This document shows positions 1 to 12,312 of a stretch of DNA of 64,000 bases, piece by piece. Origin of the DNA: Gnetum montanum. Lineage: Eukaryota > Streptophyta > Gnetopsida > Gnetales > Gnetaceae. The stretch covers positions 18,039 to 82,038 of the forward strand of contig MNCI01010813.1 in assembly GCA_015680685.1 (NCBI GenBank), read 5' to 3'. The notes beneath the pieces are model-generated. The model was not told the origin of the DNA. It saw nothing but the letters and a program-made list of their open reading frames with translations, and did no database searches. The number at the start of each line of letters is the position of its first letter. Within the stretch, counting starts at the first letter, position 1. Position numbers and translations under genes: made by a program.

Positions 1-1130
1 CACAAGAATTTATCAAAAATAAAACAATGCATCAACCAAAATATATACACTAATGATACAATCGGCAATGAGGTGAATAATGAGAAAAATGAATGGAGAG
101 AAAAGAAATGGAATGGAATCCCAAGAACAAGGTGGTGTACAGCCCCTTGTGTGTTTGATGATTAATGTGACTTGGCAAATTTCATTCCAACTCCAACCTC
201 AAACCAACCACATCCAGTGAATTCGCATCAATGCATTCGGTTAAACCATCCACTTGGATAGCAAGAATGCACTCTCCAAGAACCACCACCATTCTGACGA
301 AACAAAGGAGAGAATGGGAAGCGAGAAGGACCTTAGTTAGATGGAACACTTTTGGTTCCATAACCAGTTCTTGTAGTCCAAATATTTATTTCATCTAAGG
401 GGTGTGCTTTGAATTATCACTTGGTTTCTTTTTTTTTGTGTTTTATATTTTTATGCGTGAGAACCACACCATGCAAATACTTCTTATTTTTCTTGTCTCG
501 GCTTTCAATAATTGGGTAACATCGGAATGGCAAGAAAACTCAAGAAGAAACATTCAAGCACCCAAGAGAATGACCAACACAAAAGCATCAAGTTTCCTTG
601 AAGTCACACCCTTTTCAATCCTTGAGTCCTTCCTTAGTTTGAGAAATGCCCAGTCACTGATTCATTTAAGTTCTTATTAAGAAGGGGACTGTACATTTCC
701 AAGCCGAGAGGAACCATAGAACTTGGTGGATGGATAGATGAAGTGGACTCATTGCCTGCCATATCAAAAGAAACATACCTTAGTATCAACATTATGACTT
801 AAAGGTAAAAACCAAACATTAGCAATCAATATGAAAACAATTCATACCATCATGGAGAATGCTTATTATGGAACAAACTTACAGGGTGGATCACACACAC
901 ACACATAAAAAATGGAAAATGTATAACAATATTGTAAAACAAAAACTATAAAAGTTAAAGAAAGTTGTAAAACAAAAACTTAGAAAAGTTAAAGAAATTT
1001 GTGAAACAAAAATGTGTAAAAAAAATGTTGTAAAACAAAAACTTAAAAGAACTGAGGGCCCCATATGATTAGCATAGGTGGACATCTCCCCCATGACTAA
1101 GTTGTAAGTGAGAGATCCAAAATAATGAGT
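1..1130 (-). repeat. 3' non-coding region of element A with T-rich minisatellite
   Basis: This stretch holds no gene. It includes a (CA)n run at about 893-905 and an imperfect tandem repeat of a 15-20 bp unit at about 905-1060 that reads like TTTTACAAATTTTTGTTTTA on the minus strand. A purine tract (TCATGGGGGAGATG on the minus strand) lies at about 1083-1096. The same order is found in B (47.07-48.2 kb), C (16.8-17.9 kb) and E (58.2-59.3 kb). Confidence 0.7.
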
Positions 1131-1257
1131 GTTTGTTTGAATTTCGTAGAAGTGCCCAACTTCTTCTAATTGATGATCTTAGATTGAGGGGTGGAAGTTG
1201 GCGACGCTCATATTTCAATGTGTCTATGCCTTCATTATGGGCATGGGTTTCCTCAGT

Positions 1258-1800
1258 TCATTCCATGCATATTTTTCTGCTCCTTAGAGTAGCTGTCAAC
1301 CACAAGGTATCTACTACTTCTTGTGTGGTTGCTACATATAGGCATCTTTGGTTCAAAGTTTCTTGGGCACACCTGTTACATGCAGATATTTCCTCCATGT
1401 CATCACCCGATGAATCACTGTATGTGATGCATGGAACTTTCCTCTTCTCGATCTTTCCACATATGTTTATCTTAGAGATTTCCAAGGAAAGATCACTAAT
1501 CCTAAGGCATGCATCTACTGTACTTAGCCATGCCCTTCCCATTATAATTGGGAAGTACCCTTCATTATTATTCACTTCAATCACCAGGAAATCAGCTGGG
1601 TAAGATCAACCACACACAGTGATAATGACATCCTCCACCAATCCCAAGGGAATGGTGATGGACTAGTCTGCAAGCTCTAGTTGGATGTTGCTCTTCTTAA
1701 GTTAGGGCAGGTTCCAGGCATGATACATCTCTTGTGAAATTAAATTGACTCTAGAACCTGAGTCAAGAAGAGCCCTATGTGGTTCATTTCTGATGATCTA
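1258..1800 (-). pseudogene. Retropepsin-like protease of element A (broken)
   Basis: On the minus strand the active-site motif LLDSGSRVNLIS can be read around 1770-1735; the catalytic Asp codon falls in 1756-1764. Downstream comes FPIIMGRAWLSTVDA, the usual C-terminal retropepsin signature, and a tail CNRCAQETLNQRCLYVATTQ that also occurs in elements B and C. In-frame stops lie between the active site and the second half. Pol does not continue after it: the sequence passes directly into the non-coding 3' region. Confidence 0.8.
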
Positions 1801-1974
1801 AAAATAGATTAAGGGACTCCCAGGGTCAGTTAGTTTCCTGGGATGGTGGCCCACCTTGATCCAGTCAGTTACGATATGCGTTAACATAACCGTATGCGTT
1901 ACGCTCTGTTGGACTGAAGGGTGCTCCGAAGTGTTAGATGGTGGAGGAGTGTACATGGCCTCAACCGCTTATTT

Positions 1975-4400
1975 TCATGAGAGTTTATCTAGGCTTTTGG
2001 TTCTAAAGTAAGGTCTTCTCTTTATATAGTTGTCAGAACCAGCAGCAGGTTGGATATTTACAACTCTCGTAGCGTGACGTTGTTGCAGTTGAGGAGGAAG
2101 TTCCCCTTGCATTGTTGGAGCAGTAGATGTTATGGGAACTACTTGTGGTGGAAGAGGTGCAGATGGATTAGGAGGATGATGTGGGTATCGAGTGTCCCCC
2201 AGAGGAGAAGGAGTCCTTCTGAAGTACTCTCGAGCTTGGTAGTGACAGTTGGGGGTTGTGTGACCCATAGAGTCACTTGGAGAAATCGGCTACTGCACAT
2301 AATAACCATATGGATCAGGATGCCGGTAAGGGTACTGTTGTGTTGGCGGTGGCATCCCCCATGACTGTGGGTATTGCCACTGCTAATGCTATCTGATGGG
2401 CTGTGGTGGAGTTCCACTTGGATAATACGTTAGTGGTTGGTGGAACTGCCTTGAGTTACCTTGTGGGTAAGGTAACCTTCGGGGTGTTTGCTGTTGGTTG
2501 AGTCTTGGATTAAGCACATACACCCTAGACTCCTATAGATGTGAGATGATGGGGCAACATCCCTTAGGATGGTCATAATGGTAGATCCCACATCCACCTT
2601 CATTGTCTGAATCAGAATCCTCAGCCACATCAAAGTTAGTGATTTTTCCCTTACCCTTGTTATGTGCAGGGCCTAAATCTCCCCATTTTTTCTTACCTTT
2701 GTCACTACTTTGCTCAACCTTAGACTATTCTACAATTTTTAAGACAATTTCGATTTTAGAGTCTAAGGAACTCCATACATCGTCTACCTTAGCCGCTAAT
2801 TCTGTTGTTAATTGTTTGATCGGTAAGGTTTTCCAGTTCACCAACTCTTCGAGCAATGACTCATCCTCTTCATCACAAAATTTCACTCCCTTCTTTCGAA
2901 GGAAGGGATTGCGGTTTTACTCTTCCGCACTTTCCCTTTTGCGTAGCTCACCCTCTTCTTTTGCTACTTGCTCCAACAAGCTACATACTTCATGGGCTCT
3001 AAGTTGTGAGAGTCTCCCTTGGGCATAAGTCCCAAGGGTTCTTCTAGTTTCATTCCTTAGCCCATCCACGATGTGGCAAAGTTGATACCGCTAAGCATAC
3101 CCATGGCCTGGGCAACGATGTAACATGTGTAATAGCGGCCCATGACAGCATCCAAGGGTTCGTGTGTACCTTGCTTCCAACCTTGGATCTGCTTACACAA
3201 ATTGGACACTCTGGAGTATGTTTGATACTTTTCATTGAATAGTTCTAGCATCGTACTCCACCTCCTAATGGTTTCTAGTTCTAAGGACTCGTACCAGCTC
3301 TCTACTTCTTTAGTGAGTGTCCTTGGGAACAACTTAAGTTTCTGCCACTCATTTTCTATATTCTGCAAGGCACAAGCATCATGGAATGCATGTAAATGAT
3401 TTTGCAGATCAACATTGTATCCCCCTTCAAACCGTGGGATGTTGTTCATGTCTAATCATTTGATCCTGCTATCCTTTAAATGCCTTATGGGAATCCTAAC
3501 TGCCTCCATTATGTCAAGCATACTTTGGGTTGTGAGTAGGGGCTCATCATGATCGTCTCTTTCATGATGCCTGTGATGTCTGTGTTGTTCCCTACTCTCC
3601 CTACGTCCTTGCCCTTGTCCTCTCTCTCAACTTTCCTATCGAGGTTTTTCTTCCTTTTTACTTTTATCCTCACCTTTATTTTCGTGGTGGCTACGCCCAT
3701 ATGTGGAAGGAGAGGATGAGTGATGTGAAGAAGGGGAAGAAGAAGGGGAACCATCACCATGACGATGTTTCTTGCCTTCTCTTCAGCTACTACGGCCCCG
3801 ATCGTGATGACAATCAAAGTGCCCATCCTTAGCATGAGTGGTTGTTCCTTCTGTGAACAGCTGGTGTTCATGGGCATCAGAACTAGGGATATGTATTGTT
3901 GATCGTAGGTTCTGATACTCATCCTCCTCACCATCGTTAGGAGGGGGAACATCCTTTGCTAAAGAACCCATGATAAATGGTTCCTTCTGTGGGATTTCAC
4001 TAAGGACGTGCAGGGCCTTGCCCTTCGATAATGTATGTTGGCTCTCCTGCCTTGCATCCCTCATACATTGTAAATCTGTGGGATGATAATCCCTCATGTT
4101 AGAATCTGTCGCAACGTATTTGGCATAAAGTTCTATCATGCCATTCTGTGCCAAAGACTGGAGAAGCATGTTAGGGACAGCACGATCTGGAGGTAACACT
4201 ATGTTACCAAACAAATCTCTCCAGCGCAACTGTTCATCTTGATGGAGGATAAAGGTAAGATCAGGCACATACTCATTGGGATTAGTATATGTCACCCTAT
4301 ATTGCTGAGGACTTGGCTGATTTTGGTTATGCTTTTTATCTTGCCGACTGTCTCGTGTGTGGTCCTTAGGTGGTGATTTGCTCCTATGAGAAGAAGGCAT
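1975..4400 (-). pseudogene. gag of element A (broken)
   Basis: This is a nucleocapsid/capsid polyprotein of a Ty3/Gypsy element. The N-terminal open part (4400-3783, 205 aa) starts MPSSHRSKSPPKDH and contains the conserved FILHQDEQLRWRDLFGN. It is followed by an Arg/His/Ser-rich linker read in shifted frames. The capsid core (3449-3057) shows ENEWQKLKLFPRTL, VESWY and RRWSTMLELFNEKYQ, typical of the retrotransposon gag domain. Near 2590-2540 is a YDHPKGCCP motif resembling a degenerate zinc knuckle, followed by a Pro/Gln-rich tail ending at 1975. Several frameshifts and stops break it. Confidence 0.85.
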
Positions 4401-4522
4401 TTTTATTGGTGTGCTGATTTCACCATTATATAATTTTTTCTTTTCATTAACCTGAAGGTTCGTTCAGGCTCACAATGATGTGAGTGATATTCCTTATGTT
4501 CTATTCAGCACACAAACACTTA

Positions 4523-4541
4523 GTTCCCGACAACAGCGCCA
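4523..4541 (-). other. Primer-binding site of element A (tRNA-Asp type)
   Basis: On the minus strand the sequence is TGGCGCTGTTGTCGGGAAC, one base inside the LTR. The 3' end of plant tRNA-Asp (GUC) predicts TGGCGCCGTTGCCGGGG, so most positions agree. This primer is the one used by the Athila lineage. Confidence 0.75.
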
Positions 4542-4542
4542 A

Positions 4543-5462
4543 TGATGAGTGGAAAGGTACCCCTACACCCAACCATACGAAACGAGCATAGCACACGCGA
4601 TCCGGTCAAACTCTGTAGACTAAATGCCTAAACGCCCCATGGAACACTTGGGGTTAATCATTCGTTGTCTTCCTAGACTTACTTGTTGTTGTCACGGTGT
4701 ATGGTTAAGTAAGTTCGAGGTATATGATTTTTTTGGTCTTTTCTGGTTTTATGTCTTCTATACTAAGAGCAAAGGGTTGAGAAACTAATTAACTCTAACT
4801 AAGGTCCTAAGTCTAAATTAGCTAGCGTCAGCATCCGTTCCCACTTACCGTACACACCCTGAACTATGCAACTGTCACTACCAAATGCTAATCGTTATTG
4901 GGCTCACCACATGTAACTCATGTGCTCGAAGTGGTCGTACTGAGGCACCTAACTAGCCTAAGTGTGATGAGCAGCCAATTCCTTAACTAGCCGTACACAT
5001 CCGTAGATGCTCGTAATCAAGTCATACTCATCCCACGTTCTAGGAGATAAGGGTGAGAGAATCTAATCGCGATGAGTAGCTGATTCCTTGGTTAGCCGTA
5101 CACATTCATCAATGCTCGTAACCAAGTCATACTCATGTCACGTTACTAGGAAAACAATAAATAACATGTAATATACCTATTCCATGCACTGCAAGGTTTA
5201 TCCACAAAGCTCGTCTTTATTGTCGTACACAACTTGCGTTCAGGTACAAAGCTGCTCGAATAAAGATCCGTTCACTTGGGGACTCCTACTATGGGCACAT
5301 GGAAAAATTCTATCTCTAGAGTGAGTAAACTGCCAGAGCTTTGCTACTTCTAGCCTAGGATGAGAAATGAGGGGAGTGTCGCCTCTTATTTATAGATTTG
5401 GCGGCGGACCGTGATATCACGTATGTGATATTGTGGGGACAACGCGATATCGCGTCTCATCA
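4543..5462 (-). repeat. 5' LTR of element A
   Basis: The LTR runs TGATGAGACG to CTCATCA when read on the minus strand. Its primer-proximal end matches the LTR ends of B, C, D and E (a block around 'GGGGTACC' followed by CACTCATCA). A TATA-like TATAAATAAG lies at about 5385-5396. Upstream of it are palindromes centred on GATATC, including the perfect 14-mer ACGCGATATCGCGT at 5442-5455. The base run after the LTR is GCAAG, the candidate target duplication; its partner is outside the window. Confidence 0.85.
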
Positions 5463-6340
5463 GCAAGTTCCAGGAGCGAATGACATTTGTGCCTAAAAAA
5501 TTTAAAATGCGTTCATTGGGAAAACCTAGGCCTATTTGGCGAGGTCGCAGCTGGAGAATCCCTACAACAAAGTATTGCAACTCACGGCAGTGGTTGGATT
5601 CGTGGCGGATTATTTTTCAGAAACGTTCTGAGCCATGGAGGCCCCTTTTTGAGGCACTGGTTACAGGAAAGGGTAAGGTAAGTTATGAAATGACCCTAAA
5701 AATCGTCTATGTAGTGCGCACCTTGCGGGCCTTATAGAGAACATCCATGATGGCATTGAAGACAAATAGATCCGAAACAGAAAATCAAAACTGAAGATGT
5801 CATTGAAAGAACTACCACCGCGAAGCTCTGATGAGCGGCAAAAACCTTAGGGACTCCTCCTGTTGCGGGAAATTTTTTACGATGAGGGTTTGGGTCATTG
5901 CACTAATTGGTATTCGTGCTATTTCTTCCAGTGATTTGAGAAGGTGTAGCACCGCGGGACCGTCATTTCAGAGAAATTTTAGGGCCTTTTCCTATTCTGC
6001 ATCACTTCGTTTTTGCTTCCTCTATTTTTGTTGCAGATTCCAAACCCTTCCGCAGTTTTGAGCGTTTGAACTAGGGTTGCAATTTGAATGCGTTTCCAAT
6101 AGAGAAAATTCAAAATGTAGGCTTGCATCGTTATTGATTACGAAATGATCTCTGTTTTTTTGTTTCACTGTTTTCACTTCTTCAGAGATTGTAACTCGTA
6201 TGTTTCTCCATTTCCATGACTCTCACCCTTGGTATCCTTTGAAGCTTGATCCGATGTTTCTCCATATCAAAAAATTTTGCTATTTATTCCTTCAAACCTT
6301 ATCACCGCCTCCTTGAGAGATTAAAAAGATGTTGCGGTAG
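5463..6340. other. CpG-richer stretch next to element A, no assigned gene
   Basis: Compared with the flanking DNA this segment is visibly richer in CpG and GC, as often seen in low-copy or genic plant DNA. It contains a plus-strand open frame at 5480-5737 (85 aa, basic, no motif I recognise) and another at 5831-6061. A donor-like GGTAAG occurs at about 5673 and an acceptor-like TTGTTGCAG at about 6030. I cannot assign a function; it could be the edge of a gene, or an LTR of another element. Confidence 0.3.
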
Positions 6341-8030
6341 TATATCCACCTTCTTTTTTAAAAAATATATATTTTTTGGACTATTGTATGTAGCAACTAA
6401 TTTAACATGATTATTTCTAGTATTCTTTGTTTTCCACACCAATATACCATTTTGGGCCACCCCCTATATTCCATACCAATGATATGAAATAACACATTCA
6501 CATTCTCCTACTCTTACAATAATGTTCAAGATGAGTCTTACTGTTCCATGGAATGGCCAAATGTGCCAACACTTATCTTTAGAGAACATAACTTAGACTA
6601 ACTAACCATGCCTAACAATTTCATTTTTGGAATTAATAGATGTAACATCTTGAACAATCTTAGGCATTAAGATTAGGTGCATAACCTTTATAGCTAGATA
6701 CTCTTAGAGCAAAAACCCCTAGTGTGTCATTAGTTACAATGTTAGAGTTAGTGTGCCAAGGATAGTAGAAAGGTTGTTAAGAGTTTCTATAATGTAACCA
6801 AGCTATTATTAGTCTTATGAATTGATTAATTGAATCATCAATTGGTGAACTAGAAAAGATCATCTAGTAGATCATCATTCAAAATCATAATCTTGTTTTG
6901 ACAAGATGTATAATATCCATGAATAAAGACTTCCTAGGAAAAACTCTAGAAACAAGAATGAAAGTTGCAATGTCCAAATTTCTTACAAGGTCTCTAACTA
7001 GTGAAAAATAGCATTCTCTATGTTCACCATGGATCCTAAACTGACATGAATATTAATACCAACATATCTTTGTAGAGTTACAATATTAGAATGTTGATGT
7101 ATTATGCCTACAATGAGTCTTTTCATGAGAGTTCTTATATCAATTCCAACCATATTTGAAAAAAAAAGGAATACAGAAACATTTACAAGTAAAGAAGAAT
7201 CTAGTTTAATGAAATTTTTTCCCACTATTCTTTCATGCAATTCCATTAGCTAGTGCATATTTTACCTACCTCAAATCTCAGTAAATTAGGCGATCCCAGA
7301 ATTCAAGAATAAACAATGTTGATGTACATTATTCATCAAGACCTATCATTTACCAATTATGCTGCTATGACTAATAAGGATGAATCAATATCATTCTTCA
7401 TTAATATCCTAGACTATATTTGGTACAATACCCAATTCTTCAAGGTTATGAAGTTGTTAATGTCAATTTCTAAGGAAGAAAGTGAAAAGAAACATCAAGT
7501 CCTATTATCCTAACAATGCCATTTGATGATAAGCCCTTATGATAGAACTAGAACTAGTTTCATTCAATCTCATAGTTGATCAAGAGTATGGAGATCCTTA
7601 TCCTTACTTTTATTCATAACCTTCTTATTTTGTTTACTATTTCATTTATATTTTAATAAGGTAACTAAAATATCTCAGGATAATGAAATTTAGAAATAAA
7701 GGATTTGTACTACCTTCATTTAAGTAACTAGATATGAGTTGCACTTTATGTAACCCTAGTTAGGACTAGTATTGATGGCTGATAGACCTTTATATCACCT
7801 CTAATTATTACATTATAGAATGAGATAAGTATTGTTAAAATATGATTTAATTCTCATATATTCTTCTCAGTTATATTTTATTTATAGAATAAATCGGAAA
7901 ACATTAGGATATGCAACCATAATTCAAAAGGAGAAATGAAAGTATTAGATCATAGAAAAATGGAAGAAATGATGGAGTTAGAAAAAGATTGTGAACATGG
8001 ACTCATTCAATAACAAAGGAAGTCTACGAG
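6341..8030. other. Unassigned AT-rich DNA
   Basis: No gene-like coding signal was found. Short open frames (for example 7316-7513 and 6998-7246) have no recognisable motif and look like chance frames in AT-rich, probably transposon-derived sequence. Confidence 0.4.
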
Positions 8031-8556
8031 TGGTAGATTATAACATATCCATTCTTCAATAATGTCACTAAATAAAAAATATGATGTTATTTTATAACAA
8101 GTATTACATTATTCTAATAATACTTGAAACAAAAAATTAATATGAAGACCCAAAAGAATGTCTTATAATAATAGGCATATTTGTGATGGTAACCTTTGGA
8201 GGTTTGACCAAAGGTATTTATAGTCAGGAATTAGAGGTCATATCGACATGAACTTGTGAAGCCAATAAAGGCGAGTAATAGGTTTTAGGTGAAGTGGAAT
8301 ATGAAGAGGACTAGCCATCCTTTCTGGCTAGTGATAGGCCTAGCTATGATGTTAGTACTAGATAGCCTCTATGGAATAGATGATGAAGGAAGATAATCCT
8401 AAGAAACCCTTAGAGCATGACTCAAAAACATCATTTTACATTAATAAAGCATTCTTTTTCATTTTCCTTCTTTGTTTCTCTTTTATGTTTTACACATAAA
8501 TATAAATGTAACATATATTTAATATTTTTCATAACATTTAAGAAAACGATATCACA
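8031..8556 (+). repeat. Solo LTR, same family as the LTR at 40009-40530
   Basis: About 520 bp align along their whole length with 40009-40530. Shared blocks include the TATTTATA box region, AGGAAGATAAT and the terminal GATATCACA. No matching gag or primer site follows this copy directly, so it looks like a solo LTR. Boundaries are good to about 10 bp. Confidence 0.6.
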
Positions 8557-9370
8557 AGATCAATGATCCCAAAACCACGGTTTGATACCAACTTGTCCTA
8601 CCCAAAAAATTATACTTAAGATAATACATCATGAAATCACATAAAAGCTATTACCTAGATTTGAGATGTCATAATTCTTATAAGTTAATAAAAATAAGCA
8701 TCATAAGCATTGCAAATCTTAACCAAAGTGCATGGTAAAATTGAAATACACATCAAAGTATGTTAAGTAGCAATTCCTTAATCATAATTAAATCTCATAT
8801 TAAAATCTAATAGATGTAATAAAACATTAATCCATAGTTTATAAATGAATCTCATAGCATGAAAAATACAGTCTTAAAAGAGAGTTGATAGTATTCATCA
8901 TTAAGAAAGCTCTAATTCATGATGATCATAACAACATCATAAATATAAAAGCAAAACTAATTTTTAAATACTAATAGAAACCTCCAAATATCCACCTCCA
9001 TCACCATCAAGCACTCAAATCCTTCCACTTGGATCTAGATACACATATGAAAGAAGTGGAAAACACCTTATAAAAGAATTAACCACCTTGGTGCATTTGG
9101 AAGAAATGTTTGGGTTTAGTGGATCAGTGTCTTCGTCAAGGGCTTTTCATCAACTGTGTTGGTGGTTGTATGCTTGATGTTGATCAAGTTTGTAGGTTTG
9201 TACCCTTGATAATTCAAAATGCCACATGGTTTAGTAATCTTTACATCATGAACATAGGGGCCTATTATGTTATCATTGATATGGACTAGTTATCTCACTA
9301 TTAGTATAACACAAATTATATACACAATGCACTTTTCTTGATAACAAATGATGATGTTTAGATGATAGTG
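8557..9370. other. Unassigned repeat DNA with a possible minus-strand primer site
   Basis: At 8577-8588 the minus strand reads TGGTATCAAACC, resembling the tRNA-Met primer site TGGTATCAGAGCC. If real, a minus-strand LTR would begin just to its right. No paired LTR was found. The remainder is AT-rich without a supported gene. Confidence 0.3.
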
Positions 9371-9379
9371 CATACTACT

Positions 9380-12280
9380 CTACATCAGGTGAACTTAGAT
9401 CTTATGTCATTAAGAACCTTTCATAATTTTTTATGGAAGCGTCATTCTTGTTTTGCTATCTCCATGAATGATCTTTTCTTATCACTGTAGATTAATCAGG
9501 TCCCTATTTCTCATGAGTTTCTTCATGTTTTTTGTTGTGAGTTAACTAATTTATCTCTAAGGTAGGATGTTGAGTTTGAGATTTCTCTCAAAGCTATGAT
9601 ATACCTATATCCAAGGTTCTATATGGAATTCCCTTTTGTCACTTAGCAAAACTAAATATTTAGCTTTAAGACTTACTTAAGAAAGGCTTGATTCATCCTA
9701 CTATGTCTTGTTAGTATGCTCTTATCCTCTTTGTAAAGAAGAAGGATGATAGTATAAGGTTATGTATTAATTAACTATAGGTGATGGTTAAGAATAAGTA
9801 TTCTTTATCACACATACATGATTTATTTTATTATTTAAGGAAATCTTGGCTATTATCAAAGGTTGATATGAATTCATGGTATTACTAGGTTCACATCAAG
9901 AAGGAGGATGTTTCCAAGATAGTCTTAAGGATATGGTATGGACATTATGAGTTCTTGATTTTTTTCATTTAAACTTATAAATGCCCCTCCAATGTTTATG
10001 CATTTCATGAATAACATCATGAGACCTTACTTGGACTAGTTTGTAATTGTGTTCATCAATGATATTTCACTTTACTCTTCATCTAAGTGGCATAAATGAC
10101 ATCTAAGAATCATTTTGTAGACTCTCAAAGATCATTAATTATTTTTCCAAACTTCTAAGTATTTATTTTGACACCATGAGATTCAATTTTTGGGGGATTT
10201 TGTTTTATAGGTTAGTATAGTGGTGTACCTACTAAGATAGGTGTTATTTAAGATTAACCTATTGTCAAGAATGTTAATGACATTTACAATTTTCTTTGGC
10301 TAGTAATTTATTATCAGAGATCTTTCAAGAACTTCTCTTGCATTGCTTTGCCTCTCATGAAGATATTGCTAAAGGATGTTAATTTCTTGTAGAACGTGCA
10401 TTATCAAGCTATCTTTGATGTACTCAATGGTTGATTGGTCTCAACTCTTATTTTGATTTTACCTAACGAAGGTGAATCATTGAACATTTGTACTAATGGA
10501 TTAGAAGAAGGTTATGGTTGTGTTCCTATGTAAGAGGGTAAAGTGGTAGCCTATGTCTCATGATAACTTAATACTTATGAGATATGCTACCTCACTCATG
10601 ACCATGAGTTGAGATTAGTGGTGTTCCCCTTGAAGGTTTGGTGCCACTACTTGTTTGAAGAGAAGTTGACAAGTCAAATAGATTTTAAGAAATTTTACTA
10701 TTTAATGACTTGGCCTTGATGAAGCCTACATTGGAGGAGATGAATTGAACTATTTGATGATTTTAATTTTGCCATCTAGTATTGAATGGACAAAATCAAT
10801 GTTGTTGTAGATGCCTTGAGCTCTGTGACTAATAAGATCCATAGTTTAGTGAACTAGTATAATGTGATTAGTGAGATTCATATAGAACAATAGTATGATC
10901 CTTGGTGTGATAAGATTATATGATCTAGTGATTCCTCTATGGTACCTAATGCACTTCAGTTACTTCATCATAATGATTGAGTGTATGTTCCTAATTTCTT
11001 AAAGTAGTCTTTATTCGATGAAGTTCATCTCAATAGGTTTTAGATGCATTGCGACAATGACAAGATGTACCAAATGCTAAATAGGTTATACTGGTGGCTA
11101 GACATGAAGAAGTAGGTTGAAGAATTTTTGGCTAGATATCTAATTTCTTAGTAGGTCAAACTTGAGCATCAACAACTAAGTGGCTACCTATACCCTCACT
11201 ATTCAAGAGTGGAAGTGGAAGGTGATTGGTATGGCTCTCATTAGGAATTTTCCTTATACTAGGAGTCATAAAGATGTTATTCTTGATGTTGTTGATTTGT
11301 TAACTAAATCAGCTCATTTCTTAGCATGAAGACTTTAACAAGTATAGAGGATGCTATGCAATTTTTCATCTTTGAGATTGTATAATTTCATGATATTTTT
11401 ACCAAAATTATGTTAGATCATAACACCAAATTCACTTCTTAGTTTTGGCATATAGTCATGGATAACCTAGGTATTAGGTTGAATATGAGTTCATCCTATT
11501 ATATGTGAATTGACTATTATTTTGAGATAATTAACCAAGTGTTGGAAGAACTGATTTAGTCTTATTCTTTGTAGTTTTCATATAGCTGGGATAGTCTATT
11601 ACCATTGGCAGATTTTGCTTACAACAACAACTAGTAGAATAGTTTGAAGGTAGCATCATACAAGGTTTTATATGGGAGACATTGTATAACTCCATTATAT
11701 TGGGACGTAACTGAGCATAAATAAAGTAGTAGTTTGAATGTTATATGAAGATGATAAAGTAAATTAGGAAGGTTCATAAGTAGCTTAAAGTAGCTCAATA
11801 TTGCTAAGTGAGATTCATGATCCATAGGAGAAGGCCTTTGAAGATTGCAATTAGTGATAATATATTTGTTCATGTCTTTTCATTTAATGGCTTAATGCTT
11901 TTAGGTAAAAAAATAAAATCTTGCACATTTTTACATTGGATAGTTTAATGTTATTTAGTGCATAGGAGAGGTTTTATATCATGTTGGTTTATCTCCATAG
12001 CTTCTTAGAATACCTAATGTATTCCATGTCTTCATGCATTAAAAGTATATCCCCAAGTATATTCATGTTGTTTATTAGACCGAGATATAGCTTGAAGCTA
12101 ATGCCTCATATATAGATATCCCATTAGGACTATAAACCATACGGATCTTTAGTTGTGTAGTAGCATTGTACTAACGGTGAAGGTCTTGTGAAGTTATCAT
12201 GGTTCTTAAGAGGCCACTTGGAAGCTTGAGTTCAACTTATGTTTTTTCCATATTGAGATCTTTTGGGAAGAAGAATCTTA
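9380..12280 (+). pseudogene. Chromovirus-type Ty3/Gypsy pol (RT, RNase H, integrase), heavily broken
   Basis: Successive plus-strand fragments follow the pol order. RT: GLIHPTMSC and ILFVKKKDDSIRLCIN (about 9680-9770), WYGHYEFL (about 9935), FVIVFINDISLYSS (about 10040-10080). RNase H: THDHELRLVVFPLKVWCHYLF (about 10600-10660) and NVVVDALSSVTNKIHS (about 10800). Integrase: KLEHQQLSGYL, VLDVVDLLTKSAHFLA (about 11280-11330), then VHKLKVAQ- and RRRPLKIAI-like C-terminal parts (about 11770-11850). These match the Reina/Tekay/CRM style of chromovirus. Dozens of stops and frameshifts make it a fossil. Confidence 0.85.
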
Positions 12281-12312
12281 GAGGGGGTGGGGTGGGGTGG
12301 GGTAGAGAAGGA
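12281..12312 (+). other. Polypurine tract of the chromovirus
   Basis: A run of G with the repeated pentamer GGGGT, then AGAGAAGGA, lies directly before TGTAACAACC. This is the expected position of a plus-strand primer before a 3' LTR. Confidence 0.75.

Larger units (their letters stand above)
1..5462 (-). mobile_element. Element A: partial Athila-like Ty3/Gypsy gag-protease retroelement
   Basis: The element reads right to left: 5' LTR (4543-5462), tRNA-Asp-type primer site, gag (about 4400 down to 1975), protease (about 1800-1258) and a non-coding 3' region with a T-rich minisatellite. It is collinear with the complete plus-strand element B at 42779-49880, and position 1 here corresponds to about 48.2 kb in B. 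The 3' LTR should therefore begin roughly 0.9 kb left of the window. No RT, RNase H or integrase lies between protease and the 3' region, so it is non-autonomous by deletion. It keeps more CpG than its relatives, which suggests it is one of the younger copies. Confidence 0.85.

Noticed and set aside
402-680. Open frame of 92 codons in element A
   Set aside because: It lies in the non-coding 3' region, on the strand opposite to the element's genes, and is not maintained in B, C or E.
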